From Pseudomonas sp. TTU2014-080ASC (GTDB lineage: Bacteria; Pseudomonadota; Gammaproteobacteria; Pseudomonadales; Pseudomonadaceae), in assembly GCF_001446935.1 (NCBI RefSeq), contig NZ_LKKK01000012.1, positions 62,001 to 126,000 on the forward strand: a DNA stretch of 64,000 nucleotides, given 5' to 3'. A program made the position numbers and the translations under genes. The notes under the pieces are model-generated. The model had not been told where the DNA came from and searched no databases. It worked only from the letters and a program-made list of their open reading frames with translations. Positions 17,751 to 27,829 of this stretch are shown here, one piece after another; position 1 is the stretch's first letter, and the number at the start of each line of letters is the position of its first letter.

Positions 17751-17883
17751 CCCACTGCGTCTGTAGTGGCCAAACCCCAGCCCAATTCAGACGCACTGTG
17801 AGAATGAGGTTGACGGCCGTGTTCAGTCGGAATAACAAAACACCCGCAGCCTCATTCAATTTTTACGAAAGGCCAGTCTTCTC

Positions 17884-18795
17884 ATGATGACTCTGCGGCA
17901 GATTCGTTACTTCATTGCAGTGGCCGAAACCGGCTCTATCTCAGCGGCGGCACAGGCCGTATTTGTCTCCCAATCGACCCTGACCCTGGCCATCCAGCAC
18001 CTTGAAGAAGAGATCGAAGTCACCCTCTTCAACCGCCACGCCAAGGGCATGAGCCTGACCCATCAGGGCCATCAGTTTTTGCGTCAGGCGCATCTGATTC
18101 TGGCCACGGTTGATAACGCCAAACGCAGCCTGCAGCAGAGCACCGATCAGGTCGAAGGCCACCTCACCATCGGCGTAACCAGCCTTGTCGCTGGCTACTA
18201 TCTGGCCGACCTGCTCACCCGCTTCCAGCGTGCGTTTCCCAATGTGCAAACGCGGGTAGTGGAAGATGAACGCAGCTATATTGAGCACCTGCTGGTGTCA
18301 GGTGAAATCGACGTTGGCGTACTGATTCTGTCCAACCTCGAAGACCGCCACGCCTTACAGACCGAGGTACTGACCCACTCGCCACACCGGCTCTGGCTAC
18401 CACCACAGCACGCCCTGCTGGAGCGGGACAGCATCACCCTTGCTGATATCGCCAGAGAACCGCTGATTCAGCTGAATGCTGACGAAATGGCCGCCCACAC
18501 TCAGCGCATCTGGACCCGCGCCGGCCTCAGCCCGCAGGTGAGCCTGCGTACTGCATCCGTGGAGGCCGTGCGAAGTCTGGTGGCGGCCGGGCTGGGGATT
18601 TCGATTCAACCGGACATGACCTACCGGCCCTGGTCGCTGGAAGGCGACATCATCGAAGCGCGGCCGATTGTTGATCTGGGTGCCACGCTGGATGTCGGAC
18701 TGGCCTGGCGACGCGGTACAGCAAGACCGTTATTGGTCGATCCGTTTTTGTCTATCGCCCGTGATCAGCCGCATTCACGCAAGGTATCGATTTAA
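17884..18795 (+). CDS. LysR family transcriptional regulator
   Basis: A 303-residue LysR regulator. The N-terminal helix-turn-helix is TGSISAAAQAVFVSQSTLTLAIQHLEEEI (two helices around residue 15-40), followed by the inducer-binding domain with the usual LTIGVTSLVAGYYL and VRSLVAAGLGISI segments. It is read in the same direction as the aldehyde dehydrogenase 100 bp downstream. A CAAT-N8-ATTG inverted repeat (18810-18825) in that gap is a possible target. Confidence 0.92.
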   Translation: MMTLRQIRYFIAVAETGSISAAAQAVFVSQSTLTLAIQHLEEEIEVTLFNRHAKGMSLTHQGHQFLRQAHLILATVDNAKRSLQQSTDQVEGHLTIGVTSLVAGYYLADLLTRFQRAFPNVQTRVVEDERSYIEHLLVSGEIDVGVLILSNLEDRHALQTEVLTHSPHRLWLPPQHALLERDSITLADIAREPLIQLNADEMAAHTQRIWTRAGLSPQVSLRTASVEAVRSLVAAGLGISIQPDMTYRPWSLEGDIIEARPIVDLGATLDVGLAWRRGTARPLLVDPFLSIARDQPHSRKVSI

Positions 18796-18894
18796 CTCAA
18801 GGCTACTTTCAATAATTAGAAATTGTCGTGCACAGGCGCTGACTCTAGTCTCAACCCAGCCCGTGCATGACCAGCGCCGCGGAGAGCGCCCGGC

Positions 18895-20397
18895 ATGCCC
18901 AACGCAGTCACTACTCAAACAAGAAGCAAAAAAATGACGGCAGCACTCGCCTCCACCTACAACACCGCGTTGCTGATCAACGGTCAGTTGATCCGTGGTG
19001 AGGGCCCGTCTGAAACCGTTATGAATCCCGCCACCGGCGAAGCCCTGTGCAGCATTCCCGAAGCCACTCTGGAACAGCTTGAGCTGGCCATCGACGCGGC
19101 GCGCAAAGCCTTCCCGAGCTGGTCTCGGACCACACCGGCACAGCGCTCGCTGATGTTGCTGAAAATCGCCGATGCCATCGAGCAACAATCCGATCAACTG
19201 GCCGGGTTGGAAGCATTGAATTGCGGTAAGCCGCTGCATCTGGCGCGGCAGGATGATCTGCCGGCGGCGGTGGATGTGTTCCGCTTCTTTGCCGGAGCCA
19301 TTCGTTGCCAGCAAGGCCAATTGGCCGGTGAATACACACCGGGCCATACCAGCCTGGTGCGGCGTGACCCGATTGGCCTAGTCGCCTCCATCGCACCGTG
19401 GAATTACCCGCTGATGATGGCCGCGTGGAAAATCGCTCCGGCGATTGCCGCCGGTAACACGCTGGTATTCAAGCCTTCTGAACACACTCCGCTGAGCATT
19501 CTGGCGCTTGCGCCCACGTTCGCCGAACTGCTACCAGCCGGAGTGCTGAACATTATTTGCGGCGCGGGTGACAGCGTCGGCAGCCCGCTGGTGAGCCATC
19601 CGCAGGTGCGCATGGTGTCGCTGACCGGCGATATCGTCACCGGGCAGAAAATCCTCCAGGCCGCCGCCCGCACGATTAAGCGCACCCACCTTGAGCTGGG
19701 CGGTAAAGCCCCGGTGATCGTCTGCAACGACGTGGATATCGACGCCGTGGTCCAGGGCCTGCGTGATTACGGTTACTACAACGCCGGGCAAGACTGCACC
19801 GCAGCCTGCCGTGTGTACGCACAAAACGGCATCCATGACCGCCTTGTTGAACGCCTGGGCGAAGCGGTCAGCAGCCTGCGTTTTGCCCGCAAAAAAGACA
19901 GCGATAACGAACTTGGCCCACTGATCAGCGCACGCCAGCGCGACCGCGTAGCCAGCTTTGTCGAGCGTGCCCTGAGCCAGCCCCATATCGAACGAGTGAC
20001 CGGCGCAGCGGTGCATTCAGGCCCCGGCTTTTACTATCAGCCAACGCTGCTGGCGGGCTGCAAACAGAGCGATGAAATCGTCCAACGCGAAGTGTTCGGC
20101 CCAGTGGTCTCAGTGACCCGCTTTGATGAGCTGAGCCAGGCGGTGGACTGGGCCAACGACAGTGAGTACGGGCTGGCCAGCTCGGTGTGGACGCAGAATC
20201 TGGATAAGGCCATGCAGATTGCCAATCGCCTGCATTACGGCTGCACCTGGATCAACACCCACTTCACTCTGGTCAGTGAAATGCCCCACGGTGGTTTGAA
20301 ACGCTCGGGCTACGGCAAGGATTTATCCAGCGACTCGTTACAGGATTACAGCGTTGTGCGCCACATCATGGCGCGCCACGGCACAGAGCTGAATTAA
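18895..20397 (+). CDS. Aldehyde dehydrogenase, aminobutyraldehyde/betaine aldehyde type
   Basis: A 500-residue NAD-dependent aldehyde dehydrogenase. The cofactor segment [20 protein letters not shown], the base [12 protein letters not shown], the catalytic [10 protein letters not shown] cysteine and the C-terminal EMPHGGLKRSGYGKD are all present. This is the PatD/YdcW-like group that oxidises omega-amino aldehydes such as 4-aminobutanal. The start is ambiguous: ATG 18895 has GGAG upstream, while ATG 18934 matches the paralogue at 24608 better. Confidence 0.9.
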   Translation: MPNAVTTQTRSKKMTAALASTYNTALLINGQLIRGEGPSETVMNPATGEALCSIPEATLEQLELAIDAARKAFPSWSRTTPAQRSLMLLKIADAIEQQSDQLAGLEALNCGKPLHLARQDDLPAAVDVFRFFAGAIRCQQGQLAGEYTPGHTSLVRRDPIGLVASIAPWNYPLMMAAWKIAPAIAAGNTLVFKPSEHTPLSILALAPTFAELLPAGVLNIICGAGDSVGSPLVSHPQVRMVSLTGDIVTGQKILQAAARTIKRTHLELGGKAPVIVCNDVDIDAVVQGLRDYGYYNAGQDCTAACRVYAQNGIHDRLVERLGEAVSSLRFARKKDSDNELGPLISARQRDRVASFVERALSQPHIERVTGAAVHSGPGFYYQPTLLAGCKQSDEIVQREVFGPVVSVTRFDELSQAVDWANDSEYGLASSVWTQNLDKAMQIANRLHYGCTWINTHFTLVSEMPHGGLKRSGYGKDLSSDSLQDYSVVRHIMARHGTELN

Positions 20398-20497
20398 CAA
20401 CAATAATTTTAGCGTTTTACCGCTGCGGACGAAGCCAACAGGCGGCGAGCAGCAGACATAACTGCCCCAGACACAAGACTTACAAGAGGGAATACCT

Positions 20498-21649
20498 ATG
20501 TCCAAGCGCATCACTCTGCTGCTTAGTGCCTTAAGCACCGCCATCCTCACCAGCACGGCAGCTCATGCCGCCGAGCCGCTCAAAGCCATCGGTGCCGGTG
20601 AAGGCCAGCTGAACATCATTGCCTGGCCGGGCTATATCGAACGTGGCGAAACCGACAAGAACTACGACTGGGTCACCGGCTTTGAAAAGCAGACCGGCTG
20701 CAAGGTCAACGTCAAAACCGCAGGCACCTCCGATGAAATGGTCAGCCTGATGAGCAAAGGCGGCTACGACTTGGTCACCGCATCCGGCGACGCCTCCCTG
20801 CGCCTGATTGCCGGCAAGCGTGTGCAACCGGTCAACCTGGAACTAATCCCGAGCTGGAACAAGGTGGATGACCGCCTGAAGAATGCGCCGTGGCACACCG
20901 TCAATGGCGTGCATTACGGCACGCCGTATCAGTGGGGCCCAAACGTGCTGATGTACAGCACCAACGTCTTCAAAGAAGCGCCGACCAGCTGGAAAGTCGT
21001 CTTCGAAGAACACAACCTGCCTGACGGCAAGAGCAACAAAGGCCGCGTGCAAGCCTATGACGGCCCGATCTACATCGCCGATGCCGCGCTGTACCTCAAG
21101 GCGCACAAGCCGGAGCTGGGCATTGAAGACCCGTTCCTGCTCAACGAAACCCAGTACGCCGCCGTGCTTGAACTGCTGCGCCAGCAACACGGGCTGATCC
21201 ACCGTTACTGGCACGACGTCACCGTGCAGATGAACGACTTCAAAAACGAAGGTGTCGCTGCCTCCAGCTCCTGGCCGTTCCAGGTCAATGCCCTGCGGGC
21301 CGAAAACGCCGCCATCGCTTCCACCGTTCCAAGCGAGGGCGCCACAGGCTGGGCTGACACCACCATGCTGCACAGCGACGCAAAGAACCCGAACTGCGCC
21401 TACATGTGGATGGACTGGACCCTGCAGGACAAATTCCAGGGTGATCTGGCGGCCTGGTTTGGCTCCGTGCCGTCCGTGCCGAGTGCCTGTAAAGACAACC
21501 CGCTGCTCGGCGAAAACGGCTGCGCCACTAATGGCTTCGACAACTTCGAGAAGATCGCCTTCTGGAAAACTCCGCAAGCCGATGGCGGCAAGTACGTACC
21601 GTACAGCCGCTGGACTCAGGACTACATCGCCATCATGGGTGGCCGTTAA
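20498..21649 (+). CDS. Polyamine-type ABC transporter substrate-binding protein
   Basis: A 383-residue periplasmic binding protein of the PotD/PotF/YdcS class with a signal peptide (about residues 1-24, ending AHAAEP). Core motifs: LNIIAWPGYIERG, YDLVTASGDASLRL and PYQWGPNVLMYSTNVF. It heads a ydcSTUV-like set with an ATPase and two permeases. The flanking aminobutyraldehyde-type dehydrogenases support a polyamine or amino-alkyl substrate. An AACAACAA motif at 20396-20403 is in the gap upstream. Confidence 0.92.
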   Translation: MSKRITLLLSALSTAILTSTAAHAAEPLKAIGAGEGQLNIIAWPGYIERGETDKNYDWVTGFEKQTGCKVNVKTAGTSDEMVSLMSKGGYDLVTASGDASLRLIAGKRVQPVNLELIPSWNKVDDRLKNAPWHTVNGVHYGTPYQWGPNVLMYSTNVFKEAPTSWKVVFEEHNLPDGKSNKGRVQAYDGPIYIADAALYLKAHKPELGIEDPFLLNETQYAAVLELLRQQHGLIHRYWHDVTVQMNDFKNEGVAASSSWPFQVNALRAENAAIASTVPSEGATGWADTTMLHSDAKNPNCAYMWMDWTLQDKFQGDLAAWFGSVPSVPSACKDNPLLGENGCATNGFDNFEKIAFWKTPQADGGKYVPYSRWTQDYIAIMGGR

Positions 21650-21799
21650 CCGCACCCGCCTGCCGTGCCGGTGCCGCCCTGCTGACTCGCTCAGCGGCTG
21701 AGCCGCACCTGCACGGCAAGCCTTGCTGCTTTGTTTGCCGCATCTGCCGGGCTGGTTGCCACGGTCTGGCAGATGCACTTCCGGGTTCTTGGAGTTCTT

Positions 21800-22828
21800 A
21801 TGACTGTTGCTGTGCAATTCACCGACGTGTCCCGTCTGTTTGGCGATGTGAAGGCCGTCGACAGGGTCTCAGTGGCCATCGAAGAAGGTGAATTCTTCTC
21901 CATGCTCGGCCCGTCCGGTTCCGGCAAAACCACCTGCCTGCGCCTGATTGCGGGTTTTGAGCAACCCACCTCCGGTTCTATCCAGATTCACGGTGCCGAG
22001 GCCAGCGGCCTGCCGCCGTACCAGCGCGACGTGAATACCGTGTTTCAGGATTACGCCCTGTTCCCGCACATGAACGTGCTTGATAACGTCGCCTATGGCC
22101 TCAAGGTCAAAGGCGTGGGTAAAGCCGAGCGCCTGCGCCGGGCCGAAGAAGCACTGGCGATGGTGGCCCTGGCGGACTTCGGCCAGCGCAAACCGGCGGC
22201 CATGTCCGGCGGGCAGCGCCAGCGTGTGGCCTTGGCCCGCGCGCTGGTGAATCGCCCGCGCGTGTTGCTGCTGGATGAGCCACTGGGTGCACTCGATCTG
22301 AAACTGCGCGAGCAAATGCAAAGCGAGCTGAAGAAGCTCCAGCGCCAGCTCGGCATCACCTTTATCTTCGTCACCCACGATCAGAGTGAAGCGCTGTCTA
22401 TGTCCGACCGAGTGGCCGTTTTCAACAATGGTCGCATCGAGCAGGTGGACACGCCACGCAACCTCTACATGCAACCGGCCACCGCCTTTGTGGCGGAGTT
22501 TGTCGGCACCAGCAACGTGCTGCGCGGTGATCTCATTCAACAATTGCTCGGCACTGCAGGTGCTTATTCGATTCGCCCGGAACATGTACGCCTGTCAGGC
22601 GCGAACGCCCTGGGCGGCGATGAGCTGCAGATCGAAGGCGTACTGCACGACATTCAGTATCAGGGCGCAGCCACCCGCTACGAGCTGCGTCTGGATAACG
22701 GCCAGAGCTTCAGCGTCAGCCAGGCCAACAACCAATGGCAGACGGCAGAGTTGAACCTGCAGATCGGCCAGCGTCTGACTGCGCGCTGGCCCCGTGCAGC
22801 CATGGTCAGTCTGCGCGAGGACGTGTGA
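21800..22828 (+). CDS. ABC transporter ATP-binding protein, polyamine type
   Basis: A 342-residue ATPase of the PotA/YdcT class. Walker A GPSGSGKTT at residues 37-45, signature MSGGQRQRVALARAL, Walker B LLLDEPLGALD and the switch His in FVTHDQSEAL are intact. A C-terminal TOBE regulatory domain follows. I chose ATG 21800 (GGAG nearby) over the longer upstream frame. It lies one base from the first permease. Confidence 0.94.
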   Translation: MTVAVQFTDVSRLFGDVKAVDRVSVAIEEGEFFSMLGPSGSGKTTCLRLIAGFEQPTSGSIQIHGAEASGLPPYQRDVNTVFQDYALFPHMNVLDNVAYGLKVKGVGKAERLRRAEEALAMVALADFGQRKPAAMSGGQRQRVALARALVNRPRVLLLDEPLGALDLKLREQMQSELKKLQRQLGITFIFVTHDQSEALSMSDRVAVFNNGRIEQVDTPRNLYMQPATAFVAEFVGTSNVLRGDLIQQLLGTAGAYSIRPEHVRLSGANALGGDELQIEGVLHDIQYQGAATRYELRLDNGQSFSVSQANNQWQTAELNLQIGQRLTARWPRAAMVSLREDV

Positions 22829-22829
22829 A

Positions 22830-23774
22830 ATGAGCCAGAGTCTGAGCGTTGAGCTTCCTCAGCAAAGCCTGTCGAGGCGGCTCGCTACCCTGCTCTACCG
22901 CAGGCCTAATCTGTACTTGTCGCTGCTGTTGATTCCACCGCTGCTGTGGTTCGGCTCGATCTATCTGGCGTCGCTGTTCAACCTGCTCTGGCAGGGCTTT
23001 TACACCTTCGATGATTTCACCATGGAGGTGTCCAGCGAGCTGACCCTGGCCAACTTCAGGGCGCTGCTGCAACCGGCAAACTTCGACATTCTGCTGCGCA
23101 CCCTGAGCATGGCGATTGCCGTCACCCTCGGCTGCGCCGTGATCGCTTTCCCGATTGCTTATTACATGGCGCGCTACACACGGGGCACGACCAAGGCGTT
23201 TTTCTACATCGCGGTAATGCTGCCGATGTGGGCCAGCTACATCGTTAAGGCCTACGCCTGGACCCTGCTGCTGGCCAAGGGCGGGGTGAGCATGTGGCTG
23301 GTGCAGACGCTGCATCTGGAGCCGGTTTTGCAGTTCATTCTGGGCATTCCCGGTGTCGGCGGCAGCACCCTCTCCACCTCACACCTCGGGCGCTTTATGG
23401 TGTTCGTCTACATCTGGTTGCCGTTCATGATTCTGCCGATTCAGGCAGCGCTTGAACGCCTGCCGCCGTCACTGCTGCAAGCCAGTGCCGACCTTGGCGC
23501 GCGACCCACGCAGACTTTCTGGCAGGTGATTGTGCCGCTGGCGATTCCGGGCATTGCCGCAGGTTCCATCTTTACGTTCTGCCTGACCCTGGGCGACTTC
23601 ATCGTGCCGCAACTGGTCGGCCCGCCCGGCTACTTCATCGGCAACATGGTCTACGCCCAGCAAGGTGCGATCGGCAACATGCCGATGGCGGCGGCGTTCA
23701 CCCTGGTGCCGATCGTGCTGATCACGATTTACCTGTCCATCGTCAAACGTCTGGGGGCCTTCAATGCACTCTGA
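22830..23774 (+). CDS. ABC transporter permease, first polyamine-type subunit
   Basis: A 314-residue inner-membrane permease with six predicted helices and the cytoplasmic EAA loop ([28 protein letters not shown]) that contacts the ATPase. PotB/YdcU-like. It overlaps the next permease by 11 bases. Confidence 0.93.
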   Translation: MSQSLSVELPQQSLSRRLATLLYRRPNLYLSLLLIPPLLWFGSIYLASLFNLLWQGFYTFDDFTMEVSSELTLANFRALLQPANFDILLRTLSMAIAVTLGCAVIAFPIAYYMARYTRGTTKAFFYIAVMLPMWASYIVKAYAWTLLLAKGGVSMWLVQTLHLEPVLQFILGIPGVGGSTLSTSHLGRFMVFVYIWLPFMILPIQAALERLPPSLLQASADLGARPTQTFWQVIVPLAIPGIAAGSIFTFCLTLGDFIVPQLVGPPGYFIGNMVYAQQGAIGNMPMAAAFTLVPIVLITIYLSIVKRLGAFNAL

Positions 23775-24570
23775 GAACGCCTCTTGGGGATTGAAAGCGG
23801 CAGCCTGGAGTGGCCTGCTATTCCTGCACATCCCGATCCTGTTGATCGTGGTCTACGCCTTTAACAGCGAAAGCTCGGGCTTCAGCTTTCCACCGCAGGG
23901 CTTCACCCTGAAATGGTTCAGCCTGACCTTCTCCCGCCCGGATGTGCTGGAAGCGGTCAAGCTGTCCCTGCAGGTAGCCAGCATCGCCACCTTGATTGCC
24001 ATGGTGCTCGGCACACTGGCGGCCGGGGCGCTTTACCGTCGCGAGTTTTTTGGCAAGCACAGCATCTCCATGCTGTTTGTGATTCCGATTGCGCTGCCCG
24101 GCATCGTCACCGGCCTGGCCCTGCTTTCGGCGTTCAAGTCGTTCGGCATTGAACCGGGGATTCTGACCATGGTTATCGGTCACGCCACCTTCTGTGTGGT
24201 GATGGTTTACAACAACGTGATCGCCCGCCTGCGCCGCACCAATCACAACCTGATCGAAGCCTCAATGGACCTCGGTGCCGATGGCTGGCAAACCTTCCGT
24301 TACATCGTGCTGCCGAACATGGGCTCGGCGCTGCTGGCGGGCGGCATGCTGGCCTTTGCCCTGTCCTTCGACGAGATCATCGTCACCACCTTTACCGCTG
24401 GCCACGAACGCACGCTGCCGATCTGGCTGCTCAACCAACTTTCACGCCCCAAAGATGTACCCATCACCAACGTCGTCGCCCTGCTGGTGATGCTGGTGAC
24501 CATGCTGCCGATCCTCATCGCTTACTACCTGAGCAAGGGCGGTGAAGATGTAGCAGGCAGCGGCAAGTAG
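23764..24570 (+). CDS. ABC transporter permease, second polyamine-type subunit
   Basis: A 268-residue permease with the matching EAA loop ([24 protein letters not shown]), PotC/YdcV-like. Overlap with the preceding gene indicates translational coupling. Followed after 37 bp by an aldehyde dehydrogenase, the same order as in E. coli ydcSTUV-ydcW. Confidence 0.93.
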   Translation: MHSENASWGLKAAAWSGLLFLHIPILLIVVYAFNSESSGFSFPPQGFTLKWFSLTFSRPDVLEAVKLSLQVASIATLIAMVLGTLAAGALYRREFFGKHSISMLFVIPIALPGIVTGLALLSAFKSFGIEPGILTMVIGHATFCVVMVYNNVIARLRRTNHNLIEASMDLGADGWQTFRYIVLPNMGSALLAGGMLAFALSFDEIIVTTFTAGHERTLPIWLLNQLSRPKDVPITNVVALLVMLVTMLPILIAYYLSKGGEDVAGSGK

Positions 24571-24607
24571 TTCCATCCATTAACTGCAACCACCCGAGAC
24601 GCGAATT

Positions 24608-26032
24608 ATGCAAACTCAACTGCTGATCAATGGACAACTGGTGACTGGCCAAGGAGAGCCGCAAGCCGTGCTCAACCCGTCACTGGGCACCACCTTGGTA
24701 GAAATCCCTGAGGCCAGCCCAGCGCAACTGGAAGCTGCCGTAGAAGCGGCCGATGCCGCCTTTGCTGAATGGTCGCAAACCTCCCCGGCGCAGCGTTCTG
24801 CCCTGCTGCTGCAAGTGGCGGATCTGATCGCGGCCAACGCCGAAGAGCTGGCCCGCCTGGAGTCGCAGAACTGCGGTAAGCCGTATGCCGCAGCGCTGGG
24901 CGATGAGCTGCCGGCGATTGCCGATGTGTTCCGCTTCTTTGCCGGCGCCGTGCGCTGCATGTCCGGCTCTGCTGCCGGTGAATACCTGCCGGGTCACACC
25001 TCAATGATCCGCCGCGACCCGATTGGTGTAGTGGCCTCCATCGCACCGTGGAACTACCCGCTGATGATGGTGGCATGGAAACTTGCTCCGGCACTGGCAG
25101 CCGGTAACACCGTGGTGCTCAAACCGTCCGAGCAGACCCCGCTGACCGCGCTGAAGCTGGCCCAACTGATCGCACCGGTATTCCCGGCCGGTGTTATCAA
25201 CGTGGTATTCGGCCGTGGCGCTACCGTCGGCCAGCCGCTGGTAACCCATCCGAAAGTGCGCATGGTGTCGCTCACCGGCTCGGTGGCCACCGGCGTAAAT
25301 ATCGTCTCCAGCACTGCTTCCAGCATGAAGCGCACGCACATGGAATTGGGCGGCAAAGCACCGGTGATTCTGTTCGATGACGCTGACGTTGATGCTGCCG
25401 TAGAAGGCATCCGCGCATTTGGCTTCTACAACGCCGGGCAAGACTGCACCGCTGCCTGCCGCATCTATGCGCAAAAAGGCATTTACGAAGAATTCGTGCG
25501 CAAGCTCGGCGAAGCGGTCAGCACCCTCAAACTCGGCACGCAGGATGAAGACGGCGTGGAGCTTGGCCCGGTGATCACCGCCCAACAACGCGACCGCGTG
25601 TTGGGCTTTATTGAACGTGCTCAGGCGCAGCCGCACATCCGCATCGTCACCGGCGGTAAGGCAGCAGACCGCCCTGGCTTCTTCATTGAACCGACAGTCA
25701 TTGCCGGTGCTCGCCAAAACGATGAAATCGTCCGCCGCGAAGTGTTCGGTCCGGTGGTGTCCGTCACCGAATTCGACACCGAAGAACAAGCGCTGGCCTG
25801 GGCCAACGACTCCGAGTATGGCCTGGCCAGCTCGGTATGGACGGCTGATGTCGGCCGCGCCCATCGCCTGGCTGCACGCCTGCAATACGGCTGCACCTGG
25901 GTCAACACGCATTTCATGCTAACCACTGAAATGCCTCACGGCGGTATGAAGTCTTCCGGCTACGGCAAGGACATGTCCATGTACGGCCTGGAGGATTACA
26001 CCGTAGTGCGTCACGTGATGGTGAAACACTAA
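24608..26032 (+). CDS. Aldehyde dehydrogenase, aminobutyraldehyde type, second copy
   Basis: A 474-residue paralogue of the dehydrogenase at 18895, sharing long identical stretches such as [20 protein letters not shown] and [15 protein letters not shown]. All catalytic residues are intact. Its position after the transporter genes corresponds to patD (ydcW) in E. coli, which oxidises 4-aminobutanal to GABA. Two copies around one transporter suggest either different chain-length specificities or expression under different conditions. Confidence 0.92.
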   Translation: MQTQLLINGQLVTGQGEPQAVLNPSLGTTLVEIPEASPAQLEAAVEAADAAFAEWSQTSPAQRSALLLQVADLIAANAEELARLESQNCGKPYAAALGDELPAIADVFRFFAGAVRCMSGSAAGEYLPGHTSMIRRDPIGVVASIAPWNYPLMMVAWKLAPALAAGNTVVLKPSEQTPLTALKLAQLIAPVFPAGVINVVFGRGATVGQPLVTHPKVRMVSLTGSVATGVNIVSSTASSMKRTHMELGGKAPVILFDDADVDAAVEGIRAFGFYNAGQDCTAACRIYAQKGIYEEFVRKLGEAVSTLKLGTQDEDGVELGPVITAQQRDRVLGFIERAQAQPHIRIVTGGKAADRPGFFIEPTVIAGARQNDEIVRREVFGPVVSVTEFDTEEQALAWANDSEYGLASSVWTADVGRAHRLAARLQYGCTWVNTHFMLTTEMPHGGMKSSGYGKDMSMYGLEDYTVVRHVMVKH

Positions 26033-26127
26033 AGCCCTGCGCTACCAAATGAAGCGCGATTGAGTAGAAACGCCCCAATGCGGGGCGCACTGAGAAACAA
26101 AGCAATGGCGAAATGCCTCTATCTTAA

Positions 26128-26147
26128 AACATATAAGATCATATGTT
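26128..26147. promoter_or_regulatory. Palindromic operator D, demethylase operon
   Basis: A perfect inverted repeat AACATAT-N6-ATATGTT whose 14-base core ATATAAGATCATAT matches operators A and B closely. It is 98 bp upstream of the first demethylase gene. Confidence 0.7.
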
Positions 26148-26245
26148 GAATGGCATGACTCCTGCTTTGTTTTTCAGATCAGGGCCAAACACTCATCGTT
26201 CGTAGCGGTAGCCACAACAATCGATACACGAGAGGTTCACGTTCC

Positions 26246-26851
26246 ATGCTCATTACCGGAATCAAAAGCCGGCCGGTGTACGACCAACTGCGGCCCATGG
26301 CCGGTGGTCTGCGCCATGTGCTCGCGTCACAGGGCAGCGGTGGCGTTGCCATCCTGCGCCTGCTCAGTGAAATGACCGAAGCCCAGCGCCAGGCGACCAC
26401 GGTGCTGTACTCCACAGAGTCCTTCTCAGGGCAAAACCACATCGGTGCCCTGCGCGATTTTGCTGTGGACGAACTGTGCCAGTTCGACAGTAACCAAGCG
26501 CTGTTACAGGCCCTCAACGAGCTGCTCAGCAATGCCTATATGGGCACCCGCCTGTATCTGTCTGGCTCGGAAAGCTTTATCGGCACCGCCATGCAGGTGG
26601 CTAACGCGTTCGACCTGAACAGCGACGAAGTCCTGCGTGAAAACAGCGGCACCCTGGTGCGCCGCGTGTGGTGCGTGCACTGCGACACCTACACGGAAAA
26701 CGTCACCCAGCGCCTATTCAAGTGCCCCGGCTGCGGCGTTGACCTGATCGTGCGTGACCACTACTCGCGGCGTTTGGCTGCATTTCAGGCGGTGAAAGCA
26801 GACGGCGAAGTGCCCGGCGAGTTGCCGCAAGCGGAGGAACTCGACACATGA
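26246..26851 (+). CDS. dmmA: Dimethylamine monooxygenase subunit DmmA-like
   Basis: A 201-residue protein with an N-terminal alpha/beta region and a C-terminal zinc-ribbon-like segment, CVHCD (about residue 141) and CPGCG (about 160), as in the DmmA family. It overlaps the reductase gene by four bases, and the DUF3445 subunit follows, the full set for a heme-dependent oxidative N-demethylase. Family naming follows the described dimethylamine monooxygenase of methylated-amine users; the actual amine here is unproven. Confidence 0.8.
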   Translation: MLITGIKSRPVYDQLRPMAGGLRHVLASQGSGGVAILRLLSEMTEAQRQATTVLYSTESFSGQNHIGALRDFAVDELCQFDSNQALLQALNELLSNAYMGTRLYLSGSESFIGTAMQVANAFDLNSDEVLRENSGTLVRRVWCVHCDTYTENVTQRLFKCPGCGVDLIVRDHYSRRLAAFQAVKADGEVPGELPQAEELDT

Positions 26852-27813
26852 TGTTCAATAACGGAACCCTCAGCGTGCGCATCGCCCGCATTGAGGATGT
26901 CACCCCGGAAATCCGTCGGCTGACCCTGGTTTCGCCAGACGCTAAGCACCTGCCGCCGTTCTCCGGTGGCAGCAATATCGTGCTGGTCCTCAAGAACGGT
27001 GAGCAGACCATCCGCAACGCTTACTCGCTGATGGGCTCACCTTACGACTCCAGTGCTTACCAGATCGCTGTGCGCCGGGTTGAAGATGGCCGTGGCGGCT
27101 CGCGCCTGATTCACACCCTGAACGAAGGCGATGAACTGCAAATCACCGCACCGGTGAACCTGTTCCCGCTGGATAAGCACGCCCGCCTGCAACTGTTTAT
27201 CGCCGGTGGTGTGGGCATTACTCCGGTGTTTTCACAACTGGAAGAGCTGCGCGTAAAAGACCTGCCCTTCGAAGTGCATTACGCCGTGCGCGGCCCTGAG
27301 CATGCTGGTCTTGGCCGTGAGCTGAAAGCCCGCTACGGCGATGCCGTGCACCTGTATGTGGATGGTGAAGGCACTGCGCTGAACATCACCGAAGTGCTGA
27401 GCAAACGTCCTCTGGGCAGCCACGTTTACGTGTGCGGCCCAGGCCGGATGATCGACGACACCGTGGACGCAGCCCACAGCCTCGGCTGGACTGACAGCCA
27501 CATCCACTACGAGCGCTTTGTTGAGCAGGGCTCAAGCGGTGAAGCCTTCACCGTCACCCTCGCCCGCGCGGGTATCAGCGTGGAAGTCTCGCCGGACCAA
27601 TCCATGCTCGAAGCCCTCGAAGCGGCCGGACACAACCCGCCGTATCTGTGCCGTGGCGGAGCCTGTGGCCACTGTGAAACCACTGTTCTGGAGCTGGATG
27701 GCGAAATTCAGCACCGCGACGACTGGCTGTCCGATGAGGACAAGCACGCCAATACGAAAATCATGCCCTGCGTCTCCCGCGCCTGCGGCAATCGCTTAGT
27801 CGTCGATCTTTAA
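26848..27813 (+). CDS. PDR/VanB-type reductase of the N-demethylase
   Basis: A 321-residue phthalate-dioxygenase-reductase-like protein: a flavin domain (RNAYSLMGSP), an NAD(P) domain (FIAGGVGITPVFSQL) and a C-terminal plant-type [2Fe-2S] ferredoxin with CRGGACGHC and a fourth Cys at MPCVS. It passes electrons from NAD(P)H to the heme subunit encoded next. Coupled by ATG/TGA overlap to the DmmA-like gene. Confidence 0.88.
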   Translation: MMFNNGTLSVRIARIEDVTPEIRRLTLVSPDAKHLPPFSGGSNIVLVLKNGEQTIRNAYSLMGSPYDSSAYQIAVRRVEDGRGGSRLIHTLNEGDELQITAPVNLFPLDKHARLQLFIAGGVGITPVFSQLEELRVKDLPFEVHYAVRGPEHAGLGRELKARYGDAVHLYVDGEGTALNITEVLSKRPLGSHVYVCGPGRMIDDTVDAAHSLGWTDSHIHYERFVEQGSSGEAFTVTLARAGISVEVSPDQSMLEALEAAGHNPPYLCRGGACGHCETTVLELDGEIQHRDDWLSDEDKHANTKIMPCVSRACGNRLVVDL

Positions 27814-27829
27814 ATTCGAGGCAATACCT

